Below, in pieces: positions 56,601 to 64,000 of a stretch of 64,000 bases of DNA. The translations under genes and the position numbers were made by a program. The notes under the pieces are model-generated. The model had not been told where the DNA came from, did no database searches, and worked only from the letters and a program-made list of their open reading frames with translations. The DNA is from Actinernus sp. WN-2022 (Eukaryota; Cnidaria; Anthozoa; Actiniaria; Actinernidae): contig JAOWCC010001368.1 of NCBI GenBank assembly GCA_030867875.1, positions 3,286,965-3,350,964 on the forward strand. The letters are read 5' to 3'. The first letter of the stretch is position 1; every line of letters starts with the position of its first letter.

Positions 56601-59600
56601 TCGCGCTGACCCTCGGCCGGATTAAAATACTACGATACCGAGTTATGGCAAGGTGAAAGGAAACGCAAAATGGGCCAGTTGAAGTTTGACTTTGACTTCA
56701 TATAAATTTAGAGAAAAACGGAAGCCACACACACATTCGGCAAAAGGTTATCAGCCAGTAATGCGTTGTCGCTTCTCTCGTGAGGGCGTCAAGTTAACCT
56801 CAGAGAGGCGTAATTGCGCTGAAGAGCTTCAACCACAAAAGCTCCAGTATCAACCTGCAAAGCTAATGAAATGGATCGACTAACGTCATGCTACGGTTCT
56901 ACCGTTACTAGACTTACCTTGAAAAACAGCGAATAACTAGTCTCTGCGTGCAAAAACTTGCGTTGTACTTCTTACTAAAGTTTTCGAGTCGAACAAAAGA
57001 TTGTGCCATTCCATGCGGTGTGACATGAACCACCCGCAAGCGAGAAGCATGTGTGTTAATTTACCTGTCCTCGCCAGAACTCAAGATGGTGATTGACATG
57101 TTCTTTAGAATACACTGACGTTACTCTGAGAAAACGTATAATCAGTTTTAAAAGTAGCCTGCGTAGCAAGCGTTTCTGTGGTTTTTTTTGGAGCATAGGA
57201 AGACTTTTTCGCTATTTGGCCGCGCGAAAAATGGGGCTATTTTAAAAGCTGTTATTGGTGTTTTTGTCTTGTTTGGTTTGTTCTTTTGGCTGTGTTATCA
57301 GACATTGCAGTGGTGCTGCGCATGCGTAATGCACTTACACTCGTTCTTACGCATATGACAACAGAAAGCAAACAAGAAATACTAAAATCATTATGAAGTA
57401 AGAAGAAGTCAAGAAAATGCCTTAGGCGCACAGAAATGGATAACGTATTCTGCCCGTAGGGTTTCAAACATTCAGTGAGACACACAGATCCGATGTTCTT
57501 AGTTTTTATAGCACTTTGCTTGATTGTGTTCTTAGAAGAGCCGTGAACGCGCCAATACATAAAGCAGGTAATCATTTACCCGTTGGGTACAATATGCGGA
57601 GACCTTGATGGCCAAATTGATGTGGTAAAACCCCCGTGATACCGTTACCCTCTTTGAAGACGCTTATCGCACTATTGACTATAACCACGCCATCTCTCGG
57701 TGTTCTGTACTGTATCGCGTCAAGGCATTCTACATTACCGTGATCGACACTGATTTTCAGACCATCGCCCACGCAAACTACGCATGAACCTGAAGACTCA
57801 CTAGAATACTAATGTAGGCCCCAGCTCTTAAAGCCGCCATAAATGCTCCTACAGAGAACTACAGCTTTTCTAGAACGCACATTTCTAGTTAGTTCTACTC
57901 CGTGTTTCAAGCTCGAAAGTCGTGGCCTGAAAAATCAAAGTGAATAGCGGCATACACGTGAAGGGAAAACCCTCCAAAATCTATAGAGCGTTTTCACGTG
58001 ACGTCATAGCCTCCATGTTGGTGTACCTTTAACAATAGATTCTTCGTTAGCTTCTTTTGTTAGGTACACCAACATGGCCGCCATGCCCTTTGTCATTTGA
58101 ATCTCTGGGGATTGAGTAAAAACCCTCTATAAGATTTGGCGTTTCAGGCCACATGAATGACAAAACACACCATGCAGTTAAGATAAATTCATGTTCAAAT
58201 ATCCATGTTCTTCGCGATATTTCGCCACACTTCAAACCTTTCGGTACATTTCCTAAAAAAAATAATTCAATCACGTTGTGTGGGATCCCTGTGACTCTAC
58301 CACTTACTTATATTCGACAGTTTTTTTCTACCGCACTCGACATTCTTGCTCTAGGAATACTTTTTATTTGAAAAATTCGGCGCTTTTCATGGTATCTCAT
58401 AATGTTAACCAAGAGAGCATAAGTTTAAAGAGAGGGAATCTCGTAGTGTGTGGCGTGCAATGATGGCGAATAAAATCTATTTTTAGTTACCGGAAGCAGT
58501 TGAAGCAAAGTGGGCGCGTGCGCGTCAACTAAAAAAATGGCGCGAAAATATTGGCCGGCAAGAGTGCTAACACAACCCTCCCCCCAAGTCCAAGTTTGGG
58601 TAGCCTGGGGTTGCCCTGGCTAATTACGCACAATGCTATTCGGCAGGACTTTACGGGTATCTGTCGCAGGTAAGTATTGATCTGCCGTAGGGGTTTGCAT
58701 AACATTTGCTCTAACTCAGTTGGACAAATAAGCCAACTGCAAAATAGCCAGAGGACATCATAAAGACCTTAGACGGCTGAAAACTAATTGGCTTGCTTTT
58801 AGCAGGCTTTGTGAGGAGATTTCATTGGGATTTTCTGTTATGTTTCTGCTTGGAGTCACAGCAAAAAAAATATTTCAGTTGGCCGTGTTCTTTTTCCCCT
58901 GTTAACCTATTGGAATGTGTTTTTGGTGCTTTAAGGCCTCGGCTTTTGTCAAAATCACCATTCTTGGTTGTACAGAGGCAAAAGACATCAGAAAATTCCC
59001 TACGGTAGTCCAGAGGGGGTAGGTGCTGTCAAAGTTTTGTCCATTTACCCAGCATGCAATTGGAGGTGGGTGTAGAAAATGGTATGGTTCACAGTTGCTT
59101 GAGGCTTTCTGCATGTGCAAAGAAACGAGGTGGTTGGATAGAATAAAGAAGGTACTGTAAGAACTGAGTGCTGATTTTGTGTTTGATTTCAATCGCACAC
59201 GAGTAGGGTTTTCTGAGGCGATTTTCAGAGCACCGAAATTTGCGAACTCGAAGAAACATAAGAATATGTCTCAAACATATGCGTTTTCCTTCAGTGAATT
59301 TTGCTAATCGATCAGAATTATGGCTCAGCCTTTGTAGTCTCCCATCCATGAGATTATTGTTGCAATATTAGATTCCAAGCTCATCTACAGTTAATGTTAA
59401 GCGCATCCATCTGCATCGTTTTTATAGGAACGATTATCACAACGGCGGACTGGAAAGAGTTAACTGCTTCCGGTTTCGTTACTAAAAATAGATTTTATTC
59501 GACATTATCATCGCACAGGCCCGCGTATTGTATATTTCCTCTCTTACCAACCTCGTCCCCAGGATCTTCTCGGTCAGATCCAAGATGGCGGCTACTCCGA

Positions 59601-62600
59601 GAGAAGACCCTGGTCACGAGGTTGCTCTCTTACTTGACAACAACAATTTGTACTTACAGTGGCAGATTACATGGGTCGTATTAAAGTAAACAAGTTATAA
59701 AGTAACCGGGAACCCGAAACAACTATAAGGAGGTAATCTAGTCGGGTGCCCATTAAATGATAGAGTTAATTTTGCAAGTCAGAAAAAGGCGAAAAATCAG
59801 CAAGCACATAACATTAAATACGTTGAATAACTAATTAAGGTGATAATAAATACACACGCAACACACAATATACACACAAACAAACAAAGCATACTATTAG
59901 TAAGCAGGATGTGGGTCAAAACAGTTATTTAGATTATTAATAAAGATTTAGAAGTTTGTCTTTAAACTTTCGCTTGAAGCAGCGAAAGCTCAAAGAATTT
60001 ATAGATTCGTCAACATTGTTCCAAACTTTGGGGCCAAGATATCTTATATTAAATTTTCCATAATTTGTACGAATCTTTGGAAAGGAGAAGGTGGATTTAG
60101 ATGCAAGGCGAGTCCTGTACTTATGCTTACTGCTAGTAGCTTGAAAGAAAGTGTCAAAAACGTTAGGCACTTGTGCTCTCTTGTGTTAACTTATTTGCCA
60201 TCTGTATTTATACACTCACAACGTTCGCACAGCCTTACACATACAAGATTTCTACTGCAAGTTGAAGGGGCACTGTCAATCGAATTGAACCTTCGAGTTT
60301 GCTTTAAAACAAAACTACAAAAATAACACTGAAATCGAAATGCCATGTGAATGTCCTAGTAATTTATTATGCTTTTCAAACTCTTTCGATAGCAAACATT
60401 AAAGTGAATTACAAAACCTTATTGAAGAAATTTGATTTCAGTTAATACAGTGAAACTATTTCAAGTTGCTCTAAATTTCTCTGCACAGTAGTATTTGTTA
60501 TCCACTCGAATCTTTGCCATCCTTCATCAATATTGTCCCAAACGTTCAGTCCAGTTTGTATATTGGAAAACATATTCTGTTAACCTCAGTAGTTATTTTT
60601 TGTTTTTCGTCGTGAAAACTTTATCATTTAGGAGCTTGACAGTGTTCCTTTATCGATCCCTCTAAATCAGATTCAAAAATCATTAACAATGCATGAAGCA
60701 AAAACAAAAGAAATGAATGTTTAATGAGTGGAATATAAATGTGATATAGATGCGGTCCTCGTTTACATAATCTTTCTCCACCGAAATAGGTCGTATCGCC
60801 AAAATAACTGAATTACATGACTCGATACATCGAGTTGGGGGCAGTTGCTGCCCCCTCCCCTCTGCCCAGTCCCATAAGAGAGATTGACAGAAGACATCAA
60901 TGAAAATGTCCCAGAATTCATAATTTGCCCCCACCCCCCCCATTTTCAGGACCTTCCTACGCCCCTGCCAAGCTCTCTTTCCGAGACTCGAATTGGAATT
61001 CAGGTTGTTGTTTTTTTCCTCGCGATCGAAGCAAGGGAGAGATACCAACAAACTCAACTCGCATTTGACTTGGCGTCCGGGTACCCAACGCAGGTCGCAG
61101 TGCATGCTTCAACACTTGCTTCCCAATAAAAAGGATTAATACACCGTTAACTGAAAATGGTCAGATACAAAACCAAAATCTCGATAAAAATGTGTTTGTA
61201 TCTCTGTTAATTTTTCTTTCATTGGAAATTTAATTTAAGTTATTTCCAAAGAAATGTTATTGCCAATAATTACGTACAGGAATTTGAAAAGATTACAATG
61301 CATGCACTAGGGTAAACGTTTGCCCAGAGAAGAAAAAGACTGAAAAATTACGCCACTAGTTAACTCGCTCAAGTTTAGCTGACACACTTACAACATTGGC
61401 ACAACATTGGTATACAACATTGGTACAACATAGATACAACATTGGTACAACATAGATACAACATTGGTACAACATAGATACAACATTTGTTGAAGCCCGC
61501 CATCTTGAAACCATTTGCAATGGCCATGAAACCGTTTGAAATGGCCTTTAAACGAAGTCAAACTCACTCAACATGCTTTCATTATCTTTCAACACCTTTC
61601 AGCAATGTTTTCAGGCAATTTCCAACAGTTTCAACATCTACCGATATTGGAGACGTAGAAACCGTTTGAACGGAGCTTTAGCATGCATGTCTGGATTAAA
61701 AACAACACACTCTTTTCTTCAAAATACTTCACAGCACGATGGAAAACAGATCAAAAGGGCGCCAATTAACCATTTTATTTTTAAACCCCGTGTTTTACCC
61801 AGAAAGTAATCATAAATAAGGCAATTGTCTCTTAGTGCGACGGTGATTTTGGATTCAATAATCTCCGGACATCAACGAATCAAATGTGGTTATTAGAGGG
61901 TATAACATGATTATGTTTTAGTTTGGGTTAGCGTGGGCAGAAGGAAGTATAAACCATTCCATTCTTAATAGTTGTTTATGTTAGAACACTCACGCAATAA
62001 GGCGTGGGAACCTGTGTTGGTACCTGGAAGATTTTGAAGCTATGTTTTTTACTAATTCCTTTTTGGAGCTTCGAAATGATGCTTCTATTGTCACTTGATC
62101 CTACATAGAAAACTTAACCACTTTATTCCGTTACATATTTTCTAAAATTCTGAATCTCATCAATAATAATTTATTGATATTGGCCTTCTTTTGTTTTGAG
62201 AGAATGAAAGGTTCAACATCAGTTTTAGGTATTCATAAAGAATTTGAGATCGTTTATGAGTATCTTGGTAAACACGTTTTTTTACAATGTTTATTATTTC
62301 TGTTCACCGTATAAGGCTTTCATGTAGTCAAACATTTTATTGTTTTCGTTTTAACATAAAAAAAAGAATAGAAACATAAAGAACAGATAAAATCCGTGTG
62401 CACCATACACAGCTATTACCCAACCAGACCACTAAGCCACTTAGAAATCACATTTTGGCTCAAATGATCCTCGTTTTCTTCGCGAATCATTCATCAATGT
62501 GGTTCAAGTCGAGCAAAGGCAAGAACATGTCATGTGGTTACATAAAATTAAAGCCTGATTATGACACGGAACTTGATATAGTTTCCCTTGTTGGTACAAA

Positions 62601-64000
62601 ATCAGACTTCAAGCTCAACTTAACGACTGGTGCACAGATTAACACGAAATTAACTATTTTTTTGCATAAAGTATGAGAAAACTTACAGAAACCATTGCTT
62701 GGAAAATTAAATCCAATTTAAATAACACATTTTGACCACAAAAATTTGCCATATTTAAGTTTAAGTAATTTCAATCTCGAGTGCAACCCAGCCCAGAGTT
62801 CTTCATCCAACTTGCTTTCGATTCTATGTGTAGAATCTGACCCGAGGAATGCGCCTGGGTCAAAACCGCACGCAATTCGAAATCAACAGCTAGCACAACA
62901 CCTAAATATATCACTTGGTAAAATGCGATTTACCGAACGGCAAGTTTTCACTAACACGCTTAGAAACGAGCTTTTGATCTACTTATCTCACAGCCCTATT
63001 CCGTTGGCTAAAACAACAAAAACAATGGTTTATTTTTATCCGTCATTCTTACGTTTATAGAGCTGGGAATAAAGAGGAGGAAAACAAAATCAATTCGGAA
63101 GTTACGGATATTTTAATGGATTAGCCGCCATATGGATGTGTTCATCCGCCAATGTTTGGCCTGTAGCGAGTAGTTAATTGAGCATGAGAAGGTGAAAGCC
63201 GGAGAATTGCAGGATCACTGGTTTATTGAGAGCTGCGGAAAGCGCGTCATTCGAAGTCTGATTATCGCGTGAGTAAAACGATAACAACATTTTTTGACGC
63301 AAATGTTTTGAGTTCCATCATTAAACTTGGATCACCGTCGACTGAGTTACAGACAGTTTTTGCAAACAAATAAAAAACACTGTCTACAGTTCAAGGAACG
63401 TGTATCATGATGCATGGCTCAAAACTAGGCACAGGGTAACTTTTGAGATTGCATTTGCCACGAAATGCCACGCAATAGAATACAGCGTTTATGTCTCGAG
63501 CAACAAGTTTGTTTTCGTTCAGAGTACGCAAGGGAGAAGCTCTGTAGAAAACATCACTTGCTGCTAACAAATAAACTTGCGCATATTTGTGTTTCCACTG
63601 AAAACTACAATATATAATTTACACTCGAGAAGAAAACCATACGTAGCTTTCAAACCATATAGACACTATTAAATAGCGTCTGGTAAAGAGTTACATGTTA
63701 TGACTAATAGTTCTTAGTAGGCAGATTTTTTTTTCAAGCAAAAGAAATACGAGTATGAAACTGAATATATTATTCTATGCCAGATATCGAGGAAAATGGG
63801 AAGATTGCATTATAATCTGAGAGATTAACTGTTACCTGCATGTGAAGGGAAGAAAGCCAACGATGAATCGCTCGCTCGTCGTTGAAGCGTTCTAACCTTT
63901 TCCTCGGCATCATCTGGTGTAATGCTTCGCGGTCTTTTCACAACGGGTGAAAATGGACTATCGTCGTGTCCCTCAGAGCACTCAGAGGTGGCGGAGGAAC
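46719..64000 (-). CDS. SAM-domain nuclear protein (Polyhomeotic/SAMD11/SAMD7-type SAM), 5' part outside window
   Basis: Six minus-strand exons join with matching phases: 64000-63836, 57789-57580, 55723-55662, 52449-52263, 50256-50044 and 47695-46719, about 603 residues visible. The C-terminal SAM domain (about 65 residues, starting ILRWTVSDVCQFVSSL) has IDGQSLILLQEDHL and MGMKLGPALKIQAHI, the signature of polymerising SAM domains of Polycomb-type proteins (PHC, SAMD7, SAMD11, L3MBTL). Upstream is a Pro/Ser-rich region with basic clusters (PKRRRLS, KRPRS) that look like nuclear signals, and no visible zinc finger or MBT repeat. Exons 2-3 of those visible encode a conserved-looking stretch (GDGLKISVDHGNVECLDAIQ; LPHQFGHQGLRILYP) that I cannot assign. 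A transcriptional corepressor role is inferred. Confidence 0.75.
47811..47897. repeat. Short MITE of the AACCTCTG-end family
   Basis: Ends CCAGAGGTTTTTCTC and GAACCTCTGG, within the intron of the SAM gene. A related sequence with the same TTGATTAGAGAGCCG motif lies inverted at about 49210-49280 (CCAGAGGTTCTCTCTC, GGCTCTCTCTAATCAACGG). The direct repeat GATCAGTCAACTG at 48880 and 49195 suggests more rearranged copies between. The termini resemble those at 17553 and 17617. Confidence 0.5.
49537..49838 (+). mobile_element. tRNA-derived SINE
   Basis: The head contains an A box (TTGGCGCAGTGGTAAAACAC) and a B box (GGGTTCGATTCCCGG) at tRNA spacing. The body follows (GGGTTTTTCTCCGGGTTCTC), and a T-rich ATTTATTTATTTATTTTA tail closes it. 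The flanks ATACGAACT and ATACGACT suggest a target duplication with an indel. It sits in an intron of the SAM gene, antisense to it. Confidence 0.8.
50044..50256 (-). CDS. SAM-domain gene, penultimate exon
   Basis: Acceptor ATTTTCAG, 213 bp, donor ATCAAG/GTCAGT. It encodes EGHNYDPRTISMHRELSARY and a Gly/Asp/Lys-rich stretch ending RSAFRAVHQ. Phase 1 on both sides. Confidence 0.75.
50285..50625. mobile_element. MITE with a 13-bp tandem array in its loop
   Basis: The arms share ACAACCACAATTCATTTCG-type and GACATTC/GAATGTC blocks, with GTTGTCC(C/G)GG near the tips. The array at 50416-50547 fills the centre. It lies in the SAM-gene intron right next to exon 50044-50256. Confidence 0.65.
50416..50547. 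repeat. 13-bp tandem array
   Basis: About ten copies of ATCCGTTTCGCAC. Because 13 is not a multiple of 3, all frames are used, giving spurious CETDVRNGCAKRM-like peptides. Confidence 0.9.
50626..52262. other. SAM-gene intron sequence without recognised feature
   Basis: No strong coding or repeat signal was seen on either strand. Confidence 0.4.
52263..52449 (-). CDS. SAM-domain gene, internal exon
   Basis: Acceptor ATTCAAAG, 187 bp, donor AGCAG/GTAAAG. It encodes AEHDYTLPVGFDIPESSFGK and a Ser/Thr-rich rest. Starts in phase 0 and ends in phase 1, matching its neighbours. Confidence 0.7.
53422..53469. repeat. 12-bp tandem repeat
   Basis: Four exact copies of ATGCACGTAAAC in a SAM-gene intron. 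Confidence 0.9.
53725..53825. repeat. 36-bp tandem repeat carrying three CRE palindromes
   Basis: Units start at 53725, 53761 and 53797. Each opens with TGACGTCA, the full cAMP-response-element palindrome, and has TCATGATGACTGGCCG. The third unit lacks an 8-base block. It lies in a SAM-gene intron and could be an enhancer or a chance array. Confidence 0.8.
54100..54390. mobile_element. Second copy of the foldback family at 4689-4986
   Basis: It shares CAGTTTTCCATACA (both orientations), AGCTACATCCCTCAAATT, AATCTTTTACCTGG and ATATTTCAGAAATTCG, continuing into GTTTGCACC and TTTACCGCGAACT. The left arm is shorter than in the 4.7-kb copy. Confidence 0.75.
54487..54682. mobile_element. Mutator-like MITE, 196 bp, exact 9-bp target duplication
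   Basis: ACTTGCGTT flanks it at 54478-54486 and 54683-54691. The ends TAGTCTGCGTAGCAAGCGTT and TAGCCTGCGTAGCAGGCGTT (read inward) extend to arms of about 85 bp. A fragment with GTAGCCTGCGTAGCAAGCGT lies at 57161. Confidence 0.88.
55662..55723 (-). CDS. SAM-domain gene, 62-bp internal exon
   Basis: The acceptor is CTGTTCAG and the donor is a strong TTTCAG/GTAAGT. It encodes IGPHVHFLATICSAAVWRFQ after a split Val codon. It is the only piece found that converts phase 1 (from 57580) to phase 0 (at 52449), which is why it was chosen. Confidence 0.6.
55724..57579. other. SAM-gene intron sequence without recognised feature
   Basis: It contains only the element-end fragment at 57161 (AGCCTGCGTAGCAAGCG). 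Other open frames appear spurious. Confidence 0.4.
57580..57789 (-). CDS. SAM-domain gene, internal exon of unknown domain
   Basis: Acceptor GTCTTCAG, 210 bp, donor CAACGG/GTAAAT, phase 1 both sides. It encodes SCVVCVGDGLKISVDHG, ECLDAIQYRTPRDGVVIVNS and VFKEGNGITGVLPHQFGHQG. No domain was recognised. Confidence 0.65.
57985..58130. mobile_element. MITE related to 35335-35470
   Basis: Same blocks as the 35.3-kb copy (CATGTTGGTGTACCTT, CAATAGATTCTTCGTTAGCT, AGGTACACCAACATGGC). CACGTGACGTCA precedes it. TGGCG(T)TTCAGGCCAC after it and GTGGCCTGAAA near 57921 suggest outer inverted ends. Confidence 0.65.
58131..59547. other. SAM-gene intron sequence without recognised feature
   Basis: No coding signal that could be supported, and no clear repeat structure. 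Confidence 0.35.
59548..59624. mobile_element. 77-bp MITE with exact 9-bp target duplication
   Basis: CTCTCTTAC flanks both ends (59539-59547 and 59625-59633). The ends are CAACCTCGTCCCCAGG and CAACCTCGTGACCAGGG read inward. It folds back over nearly its whole length and is among the smallest such elements in the window. Confidence 0.85.
59937..60190 (-). pseudogene. LINE 3'-terminal fragment, minus strand
   Basis: The frame reads HKYRTRLASKSTF, IRTNYGKFNIRYLGPKVWNN, then SLSFRCFKRKFKDKLL. The YGKFxIRYxGPKVWN motif is the conserved end of a non-LTR retrotransposon ORF2. No other part of the element is nearby. Confidence 0.8.
60191..61390. other. SAM-gene intron sequence, repeat debris
   Basis: A stretch with CCGAAATAGGTCGTATCGCC and AAAATAACTGAA near 60780-60815 matches 23395-23430 in IMPDH intron 1, so it is a dispersed repeat. 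No gene is evident. Confidence 0.4.
61391..61489. repeat. 22-bp tandem repeat
   Basis: About four units of ACAACATTGGTACAACATAGAT, the first ones diverged. Located in a SAM-gene intron. Confidence 0.85.
61490..63835. other. SAM-gene intron sequence without recognised feature
   Basis: Open frames at 62398-62676 and 62746-63060 show no motif or splice framing. Nothing else was noted. Confidence 0.35.
63836..64000 (-). CDS. SAM-domain gene, first visible exon (cut by window edge)
   Basis: Coding to the window edge: SSATSECSEGHDDSPFSPVV, KRPRSITPDDAEEKVRTLQR and RASDSSLAFFPSHA, ending in phase 1 at CATGCAG/GTAACA. The KRPR and Ser-Pro sites suit a nuclear phosphoprotein. Confidence 0.7.

Noticed and set aside
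60683..61105. 140-codon minus-strand frame
   Set aside because: It overlaps a dispersed repeat also present in IMPDH intron 1, has no motif, and cannot be placed in the SAM gene by phase.

Overview
The window looks like nuclear DNA of a multicellular animal, most likely an anthozoan cnidarian such as a stony coral. The genes have canonical GT-AG introns and animal-type proteins, the DNA is AT-rich, and about half of it is layered mobile-element debris: LINE fragments, a tRNA-derived SINE and many short inverted-repeat elements. The taxonomic call is an inference, because there is no rRNA or mitochondrial marker here.

Three host genes are supported. (1) 2272-4678, plus strand: a two-exon gene for a 228-residue acidic protein that ends in an RIIa/DPY-30-type dimerisation-docking domain, of the kind found in sperm and ciliary proteins (TEX55/EFCAB10-like). 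An X-box-like RFX motif lies 234 bp upstream of its ATG. (2) 22398-32596, plus strand: a complete six-exon inosine-5'-monophosphate dehydrogenase gene (522 residues) with all intron phases consistent. Its introns are full of transposons, one of which ends 27 bp before exon 3. (3) 64000-46719, minus strand: the 3' part of a nuclear SAM-domain gene (Polyhomeotic/SAMD11/SAMD7-type SAM at the C terminus). Six phase-compatible exons are visible and the 5' end lies beyond the window.

The rest is transposon archaeology. From 7.9 to 21.1 kb there is a nested stack. A 5'-truncated LINE (7941-14388, 14-bp target duplication) is interrupted by a 2.6-kb inverted-repeat element (11156-13798) and by a TTAA-flanked short element, and it carries a 370-bp inverted duplication. 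Next to it a roughly 284-bp MITE (14413-21066) was split by a 6.36-kb element with a 9-bp target duplication (14627-20987). That element itself contains a 766-bp hAT-like element (16442-17207, 8-bp duplication) and a 3.1-kb element (17553-20628, 8-bp duplication).

A recurring theme is short tandem arrays placed in mirror image inside the terminal inverted repeats of unrelated elements. The monomers differ (14, 15, 20 and 21 bp), as do related arrays elsewhere in the window (13, 21, 67 and 77 bp). Several short elements have precise 9-bp (Mutator-like), 8-bp (hAT-like) or TTAA (piggyBac-like) target duplications that can be read directly, and some have an empty or uninterrupted relative inside the same window.

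No bacterial operon, CRISPR array, rRNA or functional tRNA was seen. The host genes appear unrelated in function: purine biosynthesis, a probable axonemal scaffold and a chromatin-type SAM protein.
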